Origin: Campylobacter volucris
Lineage (GTDB): Bacteria; Campylobacterota; Campylobacteria; Campylobacterales; Campylobacteraceae
Assembly (NCBI RefSeq): GCF_008011665.1
Contig: NZ_VOWJ01000028.1
Coordinates: 1 to 64,000, forward strand
DNA: 64,000 nucleotides
Direction: 5' to 3'
This document shows, piece after piece, positions 8,843 through 17,968 of this stretch. Within the stretch, counting starts at the first letter, position 1. The number at the start of each line of letters is the position of its first letter. The translations under genes were made by a program, and so were the position numbers. Below the pieces are notes generated by a model. The model was given only the letters and a program-made list of their open reading frames with translations. It was not told the origin of the DNA and did not search any database.

Positions 8843-10498
8843 ATGTGGCAACAAATCTATGATCCATTTAACAATATCATCTTAAGCGCTTTAGTAGCGT
8901 TTTTACCTATATTGTGCTTTTTAATTTCTCTTGTATTTTTAAAGCTTAAAGGCTATCAAGCAGCATTTTTGACACTTATTTTATCAGCTTTGATAGCTTT
9001 GTTTGCTTATGGCATGCCTTTGTCTTTGCTAGGGGCAAGTTTTATACAAGGCTTTGCTAATGGCATTTGGCCTATAGCTTGGATTATCATTGCAGCTATA
9101 TTTTTATATAAGCTTTCTATCAAATCAGGTTCTTTTGAGATCATAAAACAAAGCGTGATGAGTATCACTCCAGATCATAGAATTCAAGTGATTTTGATAG
9201 GTTTTTGTTTTGGTTCTTTTTTAGAAGGTGCTATAGGTTTTGGCGGGCCTGTTGCTATCACAGCAGCTTTATTAGTGGGGCTTGGGTTAAAGCCTTTATA
9301 CGCAGCAGGGCTTTGTCTTATAGCAAATACCGCTCCAGTAGCCTTTGGAGCCGTTGGAATTCCTATTATAGCTATGAGTAATTTAGTAGGTATAGAACAG
9401 CATTCGGTTTCAGCTATGGTAGGTAGAATGCTTGTGCCACTTAGCTTAAGCATACCATTTTTTATAGTATTTTTAATGGATGGTATAAAAGGTGTTAAAG
9501 AAACTTTCCCAGCTATCTTAGTAGCGACTGTATCTTTTACTGCTACACAATTTCTAAGCTCAAATCACTTAGGAGCAGAATTACCAGATATCATTTCGGC
9601 TGTAGTTTCATTATCTATTACGACTATATTTTTAAAATTTTGGAAACCAAAAAATATCTTTAGATTAGATGATGTAAAAGATTTTGACAACACACAAAAG
9701 TTAGAATTTAAAAAAGTGCTTTTGGCTTGGACGCCATTTATACTTTTAATCATTTGTATCATTATATGGACTCAACCTTGGTTTAAAGCTTTATTTGCTA
9801 AAGATGGAATCTTAAATTTCATGCAATTTAGTATAAAATTTAACGAAACATTAGGCTCTATCGTAAGTCCTGATATAGTTAATCCACAAAATACAAAAAC
9901 CATGATCCCATCACACACCATAGACTTAGTAGCTCAAGCAGGAACGGCTATCTTGCTTGCTGCTTTGATGAGTATAGTGGTATTAAAAATTAAACTAAAT
10001 GACGCAAGTGAGTGTTTTTGGGAAACTTTAAAAGATATGGCTATTCCTTGCTTTACCATAGGTTTGGTTGTAGCTTTTGCTTTTATAGCCAAAAACAGCG
10101 GTATGAGCACTACTTTAGGTCTTGCTTTTGCAAATACAGGCGATGCTTATGCATTTTTCTCACCTATTATAGGCTGGATAGGGGTATTTTTAACTGGTTC
10201 AGATACTAGCTCGAATTTGCTTTTTGGAACTTTACAGCAAGTTAGCGCTCAAAAACTTGGCGTTTCTGAAGCTTTATTTTTAGCAGCAAATTCAGTAGGT
10301 GGGGTAGTAGGAAAAATGATATCTCCGCAAAGTATAGCAGTAGCTTGTGCGGCTGTTGGACTTGTAGGAAGAGAATCAGAGTTGTTTAGATTTACTTTAA
10401 AATACTCTATTGCTTTTGTAGTTTTAATAGGAATTTGGACCTTTGTTATAGCGTTTTTCTTAAGCGGTATAATACCTGATGTTATAACTTTAAAATAA
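8843..10498 (+). CDS. lctP: L-lactate permease
   Basis: This 551-residue inner-membrane transporter of the LctP/LldP family takes up L-lactate, probably with protons. Twelve or more hydrophobic segments run through the whole length. Family features include the GSFLEGAIGFGGPVAITAAL stretch near residue 125 and the conserved C-terminal segment with GSDTSSN and the KMISPQSIAVACA region. The length is typical. It opens a four-gene set with lutA, lutB and lutC, 8 bases ahead of lutA, so uptake and oxidation of lactate are expressed together. C. jejuni has the same arrangement (Cj0076c-Cj0073c). Confidence 0.95.
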   Translation: MWQQIYDPFNNIILSALVAFLPILCFLISLVFLKLKGYQAAFLTLILSALIALFAYGMPLSLLGASFIQGFANGIWPIAWIIIAAIFLYKLSIKSGSFEIIKQSVMSITPDHRIQVILIGFCFGSFLEGAIGFGGPVAITAALLVGLGLKPLYAAGLCLIANTAPVAFGAVGIPIIAMSNLVGIEQHSVSAMVGRMLVPLSLSIPFFIVFLMDGIKGVKETFPAILVATVSFTATQFLSSNHLGAELPDIISAVVSLSITTIFLKFWKPKNIFRLDDVKDFDNTQKLEFKKVLLAWTPFILLIICIIIWTQPWFKALFAKDGILNFMQFSIKFNETLGSIVSPDIVNPQNTKTMIPSHTIDLVAQAGTAILLAALMSIVVLKIKLNDASECFWETLKDMAIPCFTIGLVVAFAFIAKNSGMSTTLGLAFANTGDAYAFFSPIIGWIGVFLTGSDTSSNLLFGTLQQVSAQKLGVSEALFLAANSVGGVVGKMISPQSIAVACAAVGLVGRESELFRFTLKYSIAFVVLIGIWTFVIAFFLSGIIPDVITLK

Positions 10499-10506
10499 GG
10501 CTAAAA

Positions 10507-11244
10507 ATGAAAAAGGTGTATTTATTTGCTACTTGTTTGGGTAGTGCTATCATGCAAGAAAGCGTGTTGAGTGCTGTTAGACTTTTAAGAAGAGAAGGGG
10601 TTGAGGTGATTTTTAAAAAGCAGCAAACTTGCTGCTCTCAACCTTCTTTTAATTCAGGATATTTCAAAGAAAGTAAAAGCATAGCTTTGCATAATATAAA
10701 ATTATTTGACAAAGATTATCCTATAATCGTTCCAAGTGGATCCTGTGCGGGGATGATGAGCCATGATTATTTAGAGCTTTTTAAGGATGATGAAAATTAT
10801 ACTTTGGTAAAAGATTTTAGTTCAAGGGTAATCGAACTAAGTCAGTATTTAGATAATGTTTTAAAAGTGGAGTATGAGGATAAAGGCGAACCACTAAAAG
10901 TTACTTGGCATTCTAATTGTCATGCTTTAAGAATTCAAAAATGTATCGATGCGAGTAAAAATTTGATTAAAAGATTAAAAAATGTAGAATTAGTGCCTTT
11001 AGAATTTGAAGAAGAATGCTGCGGATTTGGTGGAACTTTTTCAGTAAAAGAGCCTCAAATTTCAGATGCTATGGTAAGAGAAAAAATTAAAGATATCCAA
11101 AATACAGGTGCTAAGTATGTATTAAGTTCAGATGGTGGATGTTTGATGAATATCGTAGGAACCATGCAAAAAATGGGACTTGATATCAAAGGTATGCATT
11201 TGTATAGTTTTTTAAACAAGCGTCTTGAAGGAGCTATGATATGA
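10507..11244 (+). CDS. lutA: L-lactate oxidation complex subunit LutA
   Basis: This 245-residue cytoplasmic CCG-domain protein is one of three subunits of the LutABC complex that oxidises L-lactate to pyruvate with no classical flavin lactate dehydrogenase. Two cysteine-rich CCG-type motifs are visible, CCSQP near residue 42 and CCGFGG near 176, each expected to hold an iron-sulfur centre as in the heterodisulfide reductase family. The end overlaps the start of lutB by 4 bases (ATGA). The length fits the family, and the neighbours make the assignment firm. Confidence 0.92.
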   Translation: MKKVYLFATCLGSAIMQESVLSAVRLLRREGVEVIFKKQQTCCSQPSFNSGYFKESKSIALHNIKLFDKDYPIIVPSGSCAGMMSHDYLELFKDDENYTLVKDFSSRVIELSQYLDNVLKVEYEDKGEPLKVTWHSNCHALRIQKCIDASKNLIKRLKNVELVPLEFEEECCGFGGTFSVKEPQISDAMVREKIKDIQNTGAKYVLSSDGGCLMNIVGTMQKMGLDIKGMHLYSFLNKRLEGAMI

Positions 11245-12656
11245 AAGTAGCACACGAACAAATCGTAGATATAAAAATCCATGATACTCAAATGAGAGAA
11301 AATTTAAGATCAGCTATGCATACTTTGCAAAAAAATCGCTTAAAAGTTATAGATGAAAAATTTAACGATTGGCAAGGTTTAAGATCTAAAGCAAAACAAG
11401 CTAAAAACAATGCTTTATCAACTCTACACGATAGACTTTTAGAATTTGAAAAAAATGCTAGTAAAAATGGCATAAAAGTGCATTGGGCTAGTTCTGACAT
11501 TGATGCTTGTGAGATTATATATGAATTAATGCTTGAAAAAAATGTGAGTAAAATTTTAAAAGGTAAGTCTATGGCTAGTGAAGAAATAGGCTTAAATCAT
11601 TATTTAGAAGCTAAAGGGCTTAAAGCTATAGAAACAGATTTAGGCGAGCTTATACTTCAGTTAAATGATGAAACTCCGGTCCATATAGTGGTACCAGCTG
11701 TGCATAAAAATCGCTATGAGATTGGTAAAATTTTTCAAGAAAAATTAGGAGCAAATTTAGAAAATGAGCCAGAAAAACTAAATGCTATAGCTAGAAAACA
11801 TTTAAGAGATGAATTTGAAGGGCTTAAAATGGGACTTAGCGGGGTTAATTTTGCTATGTCTAAAGAAGGTGCTTTTTGGCTTATAGAAAATGAAGGTAAT
11901 GGCAGAATGTGCACTACAGCAAGCGATATACATGTAGCACTTTGTGGCATAGAAAAAGTGATGGAAAGCTTTGAAGATGCTGCTACTATGGTATCTTTGC
12001 TTACTCCTTCAGCTACAGGGCAATTTATACCAACTTATAATAACATCATAACAGGTCCTAGGAAAAATGGAGACTTAGATGGTCCTAAAGAAGTGCATAT
12101 AATACTTTTTGATCACAATAGAAGTAAAATGCTAAATGATAAAGACTATTATGAAGCTTTGCGTTGTATAAGATGCGGCGCTTGTATGAATTTTTGTCCA
12201 GTGTATGATAAAATAGGTGGTCACACTTATCAAAGCGTGTATCCAGGCCCCATAGGAGAGGTTATAAGTCCTAATCTTTTCGGTATGCAAGAAAATGGAG
12301 ATATACTTACTTTTTGTTCTTTATGCGGAAGATGTTCTGAAGTTTGTCCAGTAAAAATTCCACTTGCTGATTTAATAAGAAAACTAAGAGCAGCAAAAAT
12401 AGGTCAAGGAAGCTTTGGAAGTGAAAATCCAAACAAACTAGAAGCTATGAGCTTTAAAGCTTTTGAAAAAGCCGCTACTTCTCCAAAAATTTGGCAATTT
12501 ACTATATCTAATTTGCATAAATTTAATTGGTTCTTGCAAAAAAGTAAAAATTCTTTGCCTGTAGTAAAAAAATGGAGTGCTTATAAGGAATTCCCGGAGG
12601 TGAAAATGAATTTATACCAAGAACTTGAAAACATTGAAGGAGTAAAATGTGAGTAA
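11241..12656 (+). CDS. lutB: L-lactate oxidation iron-sulfur subunit LutB
   Basis: This 471-residue protein has an N-terminal LUD domain and a C-terminal ferredoxin-like region. Two 4Fe-4S motifs are visible: CIRCGACMNFCP near residue 309 and CSLCGRCSEVCP near 360. It would carry electrons from lactate to the respiratory chain. Between the LUD domain and the clusters lies a conserved glycine-rich stretch (TGPRKNGDLDGP). It sits between lutA and lutC with 4-base and 8-base overlaps. The C-terminal tail of about 100 residues is helical and usual for LutB. Confidence 0.93.
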   Translation: MKVAHEQIVDIKIHDTQMRENLRSAMHTLQKNRLKVIDEKFNDWQGLRSKAKQAKNNALSTLHDRLLEFEKNASKNGIKVHWASSDIDACEIIYELMLEKNVSKILKGKSMASEEIGLNHYLEAKGLKAIETDLGELILQLNDETPVHIVVPAVHKNRYEIGKIFQEKLGANLENEPEKLNAIARKHLRDEFEGLKMGLSGVNFAMSKEGAFWLIENEGNGRMCTTASDIHVALCGIEKVMESFEDAATMVSLLTPSATGQFIPTYNNIITGPRKNGDLDGPKEVHIILFDHNRSKMLNDKDYYEALRCIRCGACMNFCPVYDKIGGHTYQSVYPGPIGEVISPNLFGMQENGDILTFCSLCGRCSEVCPVKIPLADLIRKLRAAKIGQGSFGSENPNKLEAMSFKAFEKAATSPKIWQFTISNLHKFNWFLQKSKNSLPVVKKWSAYKEFPEVKMNLYQELENIEGVKCE

Positions 12657-13299
12657 GATTGATGAAATTTCTTCAAAAAGTAAAAAAATTATTTTAGATA
12701 AAATCAAAAACGCCCAAATAGATATTGAAAAAATTCCAACTATAGATCCTATAGAGCATATCAAAACAAGTCAAAATATGCTTGAAGAATTAAAAGAAAA
12801 AATGCAAGCAAATAAATATATAGTCGAAGAATGCACCAAAGAAAATTTAGAAAAAACGATAAATAAAATCGTTTCAAGTTATGGTTATAAAACTTGCATT
12901 TATCCAAGTAAATTAGATATAGATATCGAAAAAATTGATGCTGAAAAAAAGACTTGTTTTGATCAAGAGGTTGAAAATTTAAGACAAGAGCTTTTTCATA
13001 GTGATTTTTCTATCATCCAAGCAAGGCTTGGAGTGAGTTCTCATGGGGTTGCTTTAGTAACTTCAAGTAAAGATCAGCCTAGAATGCTTTCTTTAGCACC
13101 TATGCTTTGTATGGTGTTGCTTAAAAAAGAAAATGTGGTAAAGAGTTTAAGCGAGGCTTTAAATTTGGTTAAAAAAGAAAATGAAATTCTACCGAGTAAT
13201 ATTTTATTTATAGCAGGACCATCAAGAACAGCTGATATAGAACTTGTAACAGTTTTTGGAGTCCATGGATCACAAAAGGTGCATGTAATATTTTATTAA
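12649..13299 (+). CDS. lutC: L-lactate utilisation protein LutC
   Basis: This 216-residue LUD-domain protein is the third component of lactate oxidation. I choose the GTG at 12649 because GAAGGAG lies 6 bases upstream; the nearby ATG at 12647 is in another frame and stops at once. The C-terminal half carries the family signature, with FIAGPSRTADIE near residue 184 and an ending rich in VHGSQKVHV. The N-terminal third is helical and charged. A terminator follows, closing the lactate operon. Confidence 0.9.
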   Translation: MSKIDEISSKSKKIILDKIKNAQIDIEKIPTIDPIEHIKTSQNMLEELKEKMQANKYIVEECTKENLEKTINKIVSSYGYKTCIYPSKLDIDIEKIDAEKKTCFDQEVENLRQELFHSDFSIIQARLGVSSHGVALVTSSKDQPRMLSLAPMLCMVLLKKENVVKSLSEALNLVKKENEILPSNILFIAGPSRTADIELVTVFGVHGSQKVHVIFY

Positions 13300-13303
13300 T
13301 TTA

Positions 13304-13344
13304 TTTAGAATTCGCATTTTTGTGAATTCTAAAATTATTTTTTT
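13304..13344 (+). terminator. Rho-independent terminator of the lactate operon
   Basis: A 13-bp stem (TTTAGAATTCGCA with TGTGAATTCTAAA, one G-T pair) and a 4-base loop are followed by a T run at 13338-13344. It lies 5 bases after the lutC stop. Confidence 0.85.
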
Positions 13345-13441
13345 AATTCTAAAAATGTATTTTTCAATTTATAAAACTTATAGTTTGTATTTTATTATCT
13401 TTTTATTAGTTTTATTAATTTAGTTGAGTTTAAGAAAATTT

Positions 13442-13471
13442 TTGACATATTAAAAAATATTAACTTAAAAT
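13442..13471 (+). promoter_or_regulatory. Promoter of the BCCT transporter gene
   Basis: A consensus -35 TTGACA at 13442-13447 is followed after 18 bases by a -10-like TAAAAT at 13466-13471, 24 bases before the ATG. A full -35 is uncommon in Campylobacter, so this may be a strong or stress-responsive promoter. Its regulation is not visible from sequence. Confidence 0.55.
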
Positions 13472-13494
13472 TTAAAACTATAAAAAGGAAAATT

Positions 13495-15438
13495 ATGTTT
13501 AAAACTAGTTTTAAAAAAGCAGTATTTTTACCAAGTATCTGCACTATAGTGCTTTTAAGTATTAGCTGTATTTTCTTACCTAAACTTACAAATGATTTTA
13601 TTAGTCATATTAAAAGCGTAATTTTTGTAAATTTTTCATGGTTTTATATATTAAGTGCGAGTTTTTTTGTAAGTTTTATGTTGGTGCTTGCATTTTCTAA
13701 AATGGGCGATATTAAATTAGGTGATGATAATGAAAAACCTCATTTTAAATTTACTTCTTGGCTTGCTATGCTTTTTGCGACGGGAATGGGTGTAGGGCTT
13801 ATGTATTTTGGAGTGGCTGAACCGCTTATACATAAAAAAATCTTAAAAATAAATGACGAAGAAGCCATGCTGCATACTATTTTTCATTGGGGAATTCATC
13901 CATGGGCTATTTATGGAGTGTGTGCATTGGCTATGGCTTATTTTGGCTTTAGGTATAAAATGCCTCTTAGCTTGCGTAGTGCTTTTTATCCACTTTTAAA
14001 AGAAAAAATTTATGGTTTTTGGGGAAATTTGGTTGATATTTTAGCTTTAATTGTGACTGTTTTTGGGATTAGCACTACTCTTGGTTATAGTGCTTCTCAA
14101 CTCAATGCAGGTTTTTTAAATTTAGGTATTTTAAATGAGCAAAATTTTTTAGAACAAAGCGTGATTATAATCATAATCATCTCTTTGGCTACTTTATCAT
14201 CTATTAGTGGTTTAACTAAAGGTTTAAAGATTTTAAGTGAAGTGAATTTGGTTTTTGCAATGTGCTTAATGTTTTTTGTGCTTTTTTCAACTAACACCAT
14301 TCAAATTCTTTCGCAATTTAGTTCCAATATTGGCAATTATTTACAAAATTTAATTGTTTTGAGTTTTAAAACTTATTATTATGAAAAAGAACATATAGAA
14401 TGGTTTAATAACTGGACTATTTATTATTGGGCTTGGTGGCTTAGCTGGGCACCTTTTGTAGGTTTTTTCATTGCTAAAATTTCACGCGGTAGAACGATAA
14501 GAGAATTTATCTTTGGTGTTCTTGTAGTGCCTACTAGTTTTAATATGCTTTGGTTTAGTGTTTTTGGCAATAGTGCTTTAAATTTTAGCGATATTTTAAG
14601 TCCATTTACTTCAGCGCCTGAAAGTTTGCTTTTTTATTTTTTACAAAATTTTTCTTTTTCTTATCTTAGTTCTTTGCTTGCGCTTTTAGTTTTGGCTTTG
14701 TTTTTTATTACTTCAGCAGATAGCGGGATATTTGTGTTAAATTCTTTAAGTAGCGGTGGAGTCCATGAGTCATATAAATGGCAAAATATCCTTTGGGGTT
14801 TTGTGCTTGCACTTTTAGCTACTTCTTTGCTGTATTCAGGTGGTTTAGGAGCTATTTTAAGCATCACTATGATTGTGGCTTTACCTTTTGCATTTTTGCT
14901 TTGTTTGATGTGTTTTTCATTGCTTAAAGGTTTGATTGTGGATGTAAATTATTCTTTAACTAAGCTTAGTCAAAGTAGTGTTTATTTTTCAGGAGAATTT
15001 TGGCAAGAAAGACTTGCTAGAATTTTAAAACAAAGTAAGGAACAAGATATACAAAAATTTTTAAATACCCGGGTTAAAGGTGCTATGCAATTACTTAGTC
15101 AAAGTCTTAAAGATTATGGTTTAAAAACACAAATTATTCACAAAAAATCAAGTATTAGTTTGATTATCAAAAAAGAATTTGCTAAAGATTTTATTTATGG
15201 GGTGCAAATAGTAAAAAAACAAGCAAGTCAAAGCATTATAGATGATAAATTTATACCAACTTATTCTAAAGAATTTATTTTTGAACCACAAACTTTTTTT
15301 GTTGATTCGCGTAATGGCTATAATATAGAGTATTTAAATGAGCAAGAAATCATCGTAGATATACTTAAGCAATATGAGAGATATTTACAACTTTTGTTTG
15401 ATGACAAAAATGAAATTTTTACCAAATCTTATGATTAA
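13495..15438 (+). CDS. BCCT family betaine/carnitine/choline transporter
   Basis: This 647-residue inner-membrane protein with about 12 transmembrane segments imports quaternary-ammonium compatible solutes, most often for osmotic protection. Family hallmarks are clear: FATGMGVGLMYFGVAEPL near residue 95, FHWGIHPWAIYG near 122, and WAPFVGFFIAKISRGRTIREF near 318. The cytoplasmic C-terminal tail of about 150 residues, after the last membrane segment near residue 490, is of the kind that senses osmolality in related carriers. The gene is alone, with its own promoter, between the lactate and nickel operons. The exact substrate cannot be told from sequence. Confidence 0.92.
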   Translation: MFKTSFKKAVFLPSICTIVLLSISCIFLPKLTNDFISHIKSVIFVNFSWFYILSASFFVSFMLVLAFSKMGDIKLGDDNEKPHFKFTSWLAMLFATGMGVGLMYFGVAEPLIHKKILKINDEEAMLHTIFHWGIHPWAIYGVCALAMAYFGFRYKMPLSLRSAFYPLLKEKIYGFWGNLVDILALIVTVFGISTTLGYSASQLNAGFLNLGILNEQNFLEQSVIIIIIISLATLSSISGLTKGLKILSEVNLVFAMCLMFFVLFSTNTIQILSQFSSNIGNYLQNLIVLSFKTYYYEKEHIEWFNNWTIYYWAWWLSWAPFVGFFIAKISRGRTIREFIFGVLVVPTSFNMLWFSVFGNSALNFSDILSPFTSAPESLLFYFLQNFSFSYLSSLLALLVLALFFITSADSGIFVLNSLSSGGVHESYKWQNILWGFVLALLATSLLYSGGLGAILSITMIVALPFAFLLCLMCFSLLKGLIVDVNYSLTKLSQSSVYFSGEFWQERLARILKQSKEQDIQKFLNTRVKGAMQLLSQSLKDYGLKTQIIHKKSSISLIIKKEFAKDFIYGVQIVKKQASQSIIDDKFIPTYSKEFIFEPQTFFVDSRNGYNIEYLNEQEIIVDILKQYERYLQLLFDDKNEIFTKSYD

Positions 15439-15445
15439 AAAGCGT

Positions 15446-15451
15446 TATAAT
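15446..15451 (+). promoter_or_regulatory. -10 promoter element of the ABC importer operon
   Basis: A perfect TATAAT lies 30 bases before the first gene, just after the BCCT stop codon. An AAAGG ribosome site follows at 15471-15475. Confidence 0.65.
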
Positions 15452-15481
15452 AGTATTTTATTTTAACAAGAAAGGTTTTGT

Positions 15482-17017
15482 ATGTTGAGATTTTTTATGA
15501 TGCTTTTTTGTGCGATGAGTCTTTTTGCCACTACACCAAAAGATGCAATCGTTATCGCGGTTGAAAATGAGCCAGAGCGTATCAATCCACTTTTTAGCGA
15601 AGATCACGATGTGGCTATAGGACTTGTATTCTCAGGGCTTACGCGCTTTGATGAGAAAATGAATTTAGCACCCGATCTTGCTAGTTCTTGGAAAGTGAGC
15701 AAAGATGGACTTGAGTATGAATTTACTTTAAGAGATGATGTATTATGGCACGATGGAGTTAAATTTAACGCTAAAGATGTGGAATTTAGTATCAATGCTT
15801 TAAAAGATGAAAAATTAAATTCTCCTTCAAAGGTAAATTTTGACGCAGTTAAAGAAGTAAAGATTATAGATGATTATCATATAAAAATCATTTTATCTAA
15901 ACCCTTCCCTCCTTTTTTAGATGCTTTAAGTATAGGAATTTTGCCAAAACATTTGCTTGAAAACGAAAATTTAAACACTGCAAAATTTAATCAAAATCCT
16001 ATAGGAACAGGCTCGTATAAATTAAAACAATGGAAACAAGGTCAATATATGATCTTAGAAGCAAATGAAAATTATTATCTAAGCAAGGTAAAAACTCCAA
16101 AACTTATACTAAAACACATTAAAGATCCTAGTGTGAGTGCTATTGAGCTTAAAAATGAAACTATAGATGTGGCTTTGGTTGATTTTTCTTTGGCTTCAAG
16201 TTTTCAAAATGATAAAAATTTTAAAATGATTCAAATGCCATCAGCTGATTATCGTGCTTTGATGTTTAATCTTAATAATGAATTTTTTAAAGACCCAAAG
16301 GTTCGTTTAGCACTAAATTATGCTATTGATAAAAAAGCTATAGTAGATACTCTTTTACACTCTTTTGGAAGCGTGGCAAATCATCCTTTAGAAAAATCAT
16401 GGGCAAATCCCGATAAATTTGCTACTTATCATTACGATCTAAAAAAAGCAAATGAGCTTTTAAAACAAGCTGGTTTTGTAAAAAACAAAAATGGCATTTT
16501 AGAAAAAAATGGCAAAGAATTTAGTTTTCAAATGTATGCAATGAGCAATGATCCACTAAGAGCTGCTTTGGTAAATATCTTACGAAGTGAATTTTTAAAA
16601 CTAGGTATTAAAGCTCAAGCCATAGCTAAACCAAGTGGAAGTTTTGACTATACCAAGATAGATAGTTTTTTGATAGGTTGGGGAAGCCCTTATGATCCTG
16701 ATTTTCACACCTTTAGAGTTTTTGCAAGTTCTGAAGATGCTGCTTTAAATTCAAGCGGGTGGAATTTTGGACATTATCAAAATGCTAAAGTAGATAAAGC
16801 TTTACTTGATGCTAGAAATTCATTAGATATAAATCAAAGAAAAAAACATTACAAGGAATTTATCCAAGCTTTGCATGAAGATCCTGCGTTTTTATTTATA
16901 GCTTATATTGATTATCCTTTAGTTTTTAGAGCAAATATCAGCGGTATAAAATCACATGTTTTAGGCCATCATGGGGTTGGTTTTACATGGAATGCTTACG
17001 AGTGGAGCAAAAACTAA
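15482..17017 (+). CDS. nikZ: Periplasmic solute-binding protein of a nickel/peptide ABC importer
   Basis: This 511-residue protein starts with a short Sec signal (hydrophobic residues 3-15, cleavage near SLFA-TTP), followed by a full family 5 binding fold. The family signature LAPDLASSWKVSKDGLEYEF lies near residues 62-81. It would bind its ligand in the periplasm and deliver it to the two permeases downstream. In C. jejuni the equivalent operon (Cj1584c-Cj1580c), also next to nuoA, has been assigned to nickel uptake as NikZYXWV. By sequence alone a short-peptide binder cannot be excluded. Nickel would serve hydrogenase and, in some lari-group strains, urease. Confidence 0.85.
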   Translation: MLRFFMMLFCAMSLFATTPKDAIVIAVENEPERINPLFSEDHDVAIGLVFSGLTRFDEKMNLAPDLASSWKVSKDGLEYEFTLRDDVLWHDGVKFNAKDVEFSINALKDEKLNSPSKVNFDAVKEVKIIDDYHIKIILSKPFPPFLDALSIGILPKHLLENENLNTAKFNQNPIGTGSYKLKQWKQGQYMILEANENYYLSKVKTPKLILKHIKDPSVSAIELKNETIDVALVDFSLASSFQNDKNFKMIQMPSADYRALMFNLNNEFFKDPKVRLALNYAIDKKAIVDTLLHSFGSVANHPLEKSWANPDKFATYHYDLKKANELLKQAGFVKNKNGILEKNGKEFSFQMYAMSNDPLRAALVNILRSEFLKLGIKAQAIAKPSGSFDYTKIDSFLIGWGSPYDPDFHTFRVFASSEDAALNSSGWNFGHYQNAKVDKALLDARNSLDINQRKKHYKEFIQALHEDPAFLFIAYIDYPLVFRANISGIKSHVLGHHGVGFTWNAYEWSKN

Positions 17018-17968
17018 GTGCTACAACTCATTTTAAAACGCCTATTATGGGCGTTTTTTTTGATTTTTTTTGCAAGTTTTTTATGTTTTGTGATGATGTA
17101 TTATGCCAAAGGTAGTGTGGTATTTGCTGCTGTGCCTCAAGGTGTTAGTTTAAAAGTAAAAGAAGAGATAGAAAAAAATTTAAATTTAGATAAACCTTTG
17201 TTAGAGCAGTATGAAAATTGGGCTTTTAAAGCATTAAAAGGCGACTTTTCCTACTCTTTAATAAGTGGTGAAAAAGTAAATGAAATTTTAAAAGAAAAAC
17301 TTCCCTATACCATTATACTTGGAAGCTTGGCTTTTTTTGTGTTGTTTGTTTTATCTTTGATTTTAGGGCTTTTGTGTGTATTTTATAAAGATAGTTTTTT
17401 AGATAAATTTATCACTTTTTTTACAATGAGTTTTTTAGCTTTGCCTACTTTTTCTTTATCTTTGATGCTTATTTTATTTTTTTCGGTTATTTTTAAATTT
17501 TTTCCAAGTTCAGCTATAGCAGATATTGGTTTTGAAGATGATGTAAAAAATCGTTTGTGGCATTTGTTTTTGCCAGTGTGTGCTTTGGTTTTTTCGCATT
17601 TAGCGGTTTTTGTGCGTTTTATAAGAACTACTTTAATCGATAGTTTAAATCAAAATTTTATAGAAAGTGCTTTTGCTAGAGGACTTAGTAAAAAAAGAGT
17701 GTATTTGCATTTTGTGTTAAAAGATGCTTTTGGTTCTATACTTGCATATTTTGGTGCTTCTTTTGTGAGTTTTTTAATGGGCACTTATATAGTAGAGAGT
17801 GTGTTTTCTTATGAGGGTATAGGGAATTTGGTGATTAAAAGTATATTGTTTAAAGATTATCCTGTAGTATTAGCTGTAGTTACTTTTAGTATATTGGCAG
17901 TGGTTTTTGTAAATTTGATTGTAGAAATTCTTTGCAAGATGATTAATCCAAGGTTTGCAAATGCGTAA
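17018..17968 (+). CDS. nikY: ABC importer permease, first subunit
   Basis: This 316-residue DppB/NikB-type permease has about six membrane segments. A GTG start directly abuts the stop of the binding-protein gene. The cytoplasmic loop that contacts the ATPase is visible as ESAFARGLSKKRV near residue 220. It forms the translocation pore together with the next gene, which overlaps it by 14 bases. The length is usual for the family. Confidence 0.88.
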   Translation: MLQLILKRLLWAFFLIFFASFLCFVMMYYAKGSVVFAAVPQGVSLKVKEEIEKNLNLDKPLLEQYENWAFKALKGDFSYSLISGEKVNEILKEKLPYTIILGSLAFFVLFVLSLILGLLCVFYKDSFLDKFITFFTMSFLALPTFSLSLMLILFFSVIFKFFPSSAIADIGFEDDVKNRLWHLFLPVCALVFSHLAVFVRFIRTTLIDSLNQNFIESAFARGLSKKRVYLHFVLKDAFGSILAYFGASFVSFLMGTYIVESVFSYEGIGNLVIKSILFKDYPVVLAVVTFSILAVVFVNLIVEILCKMINPRFANA

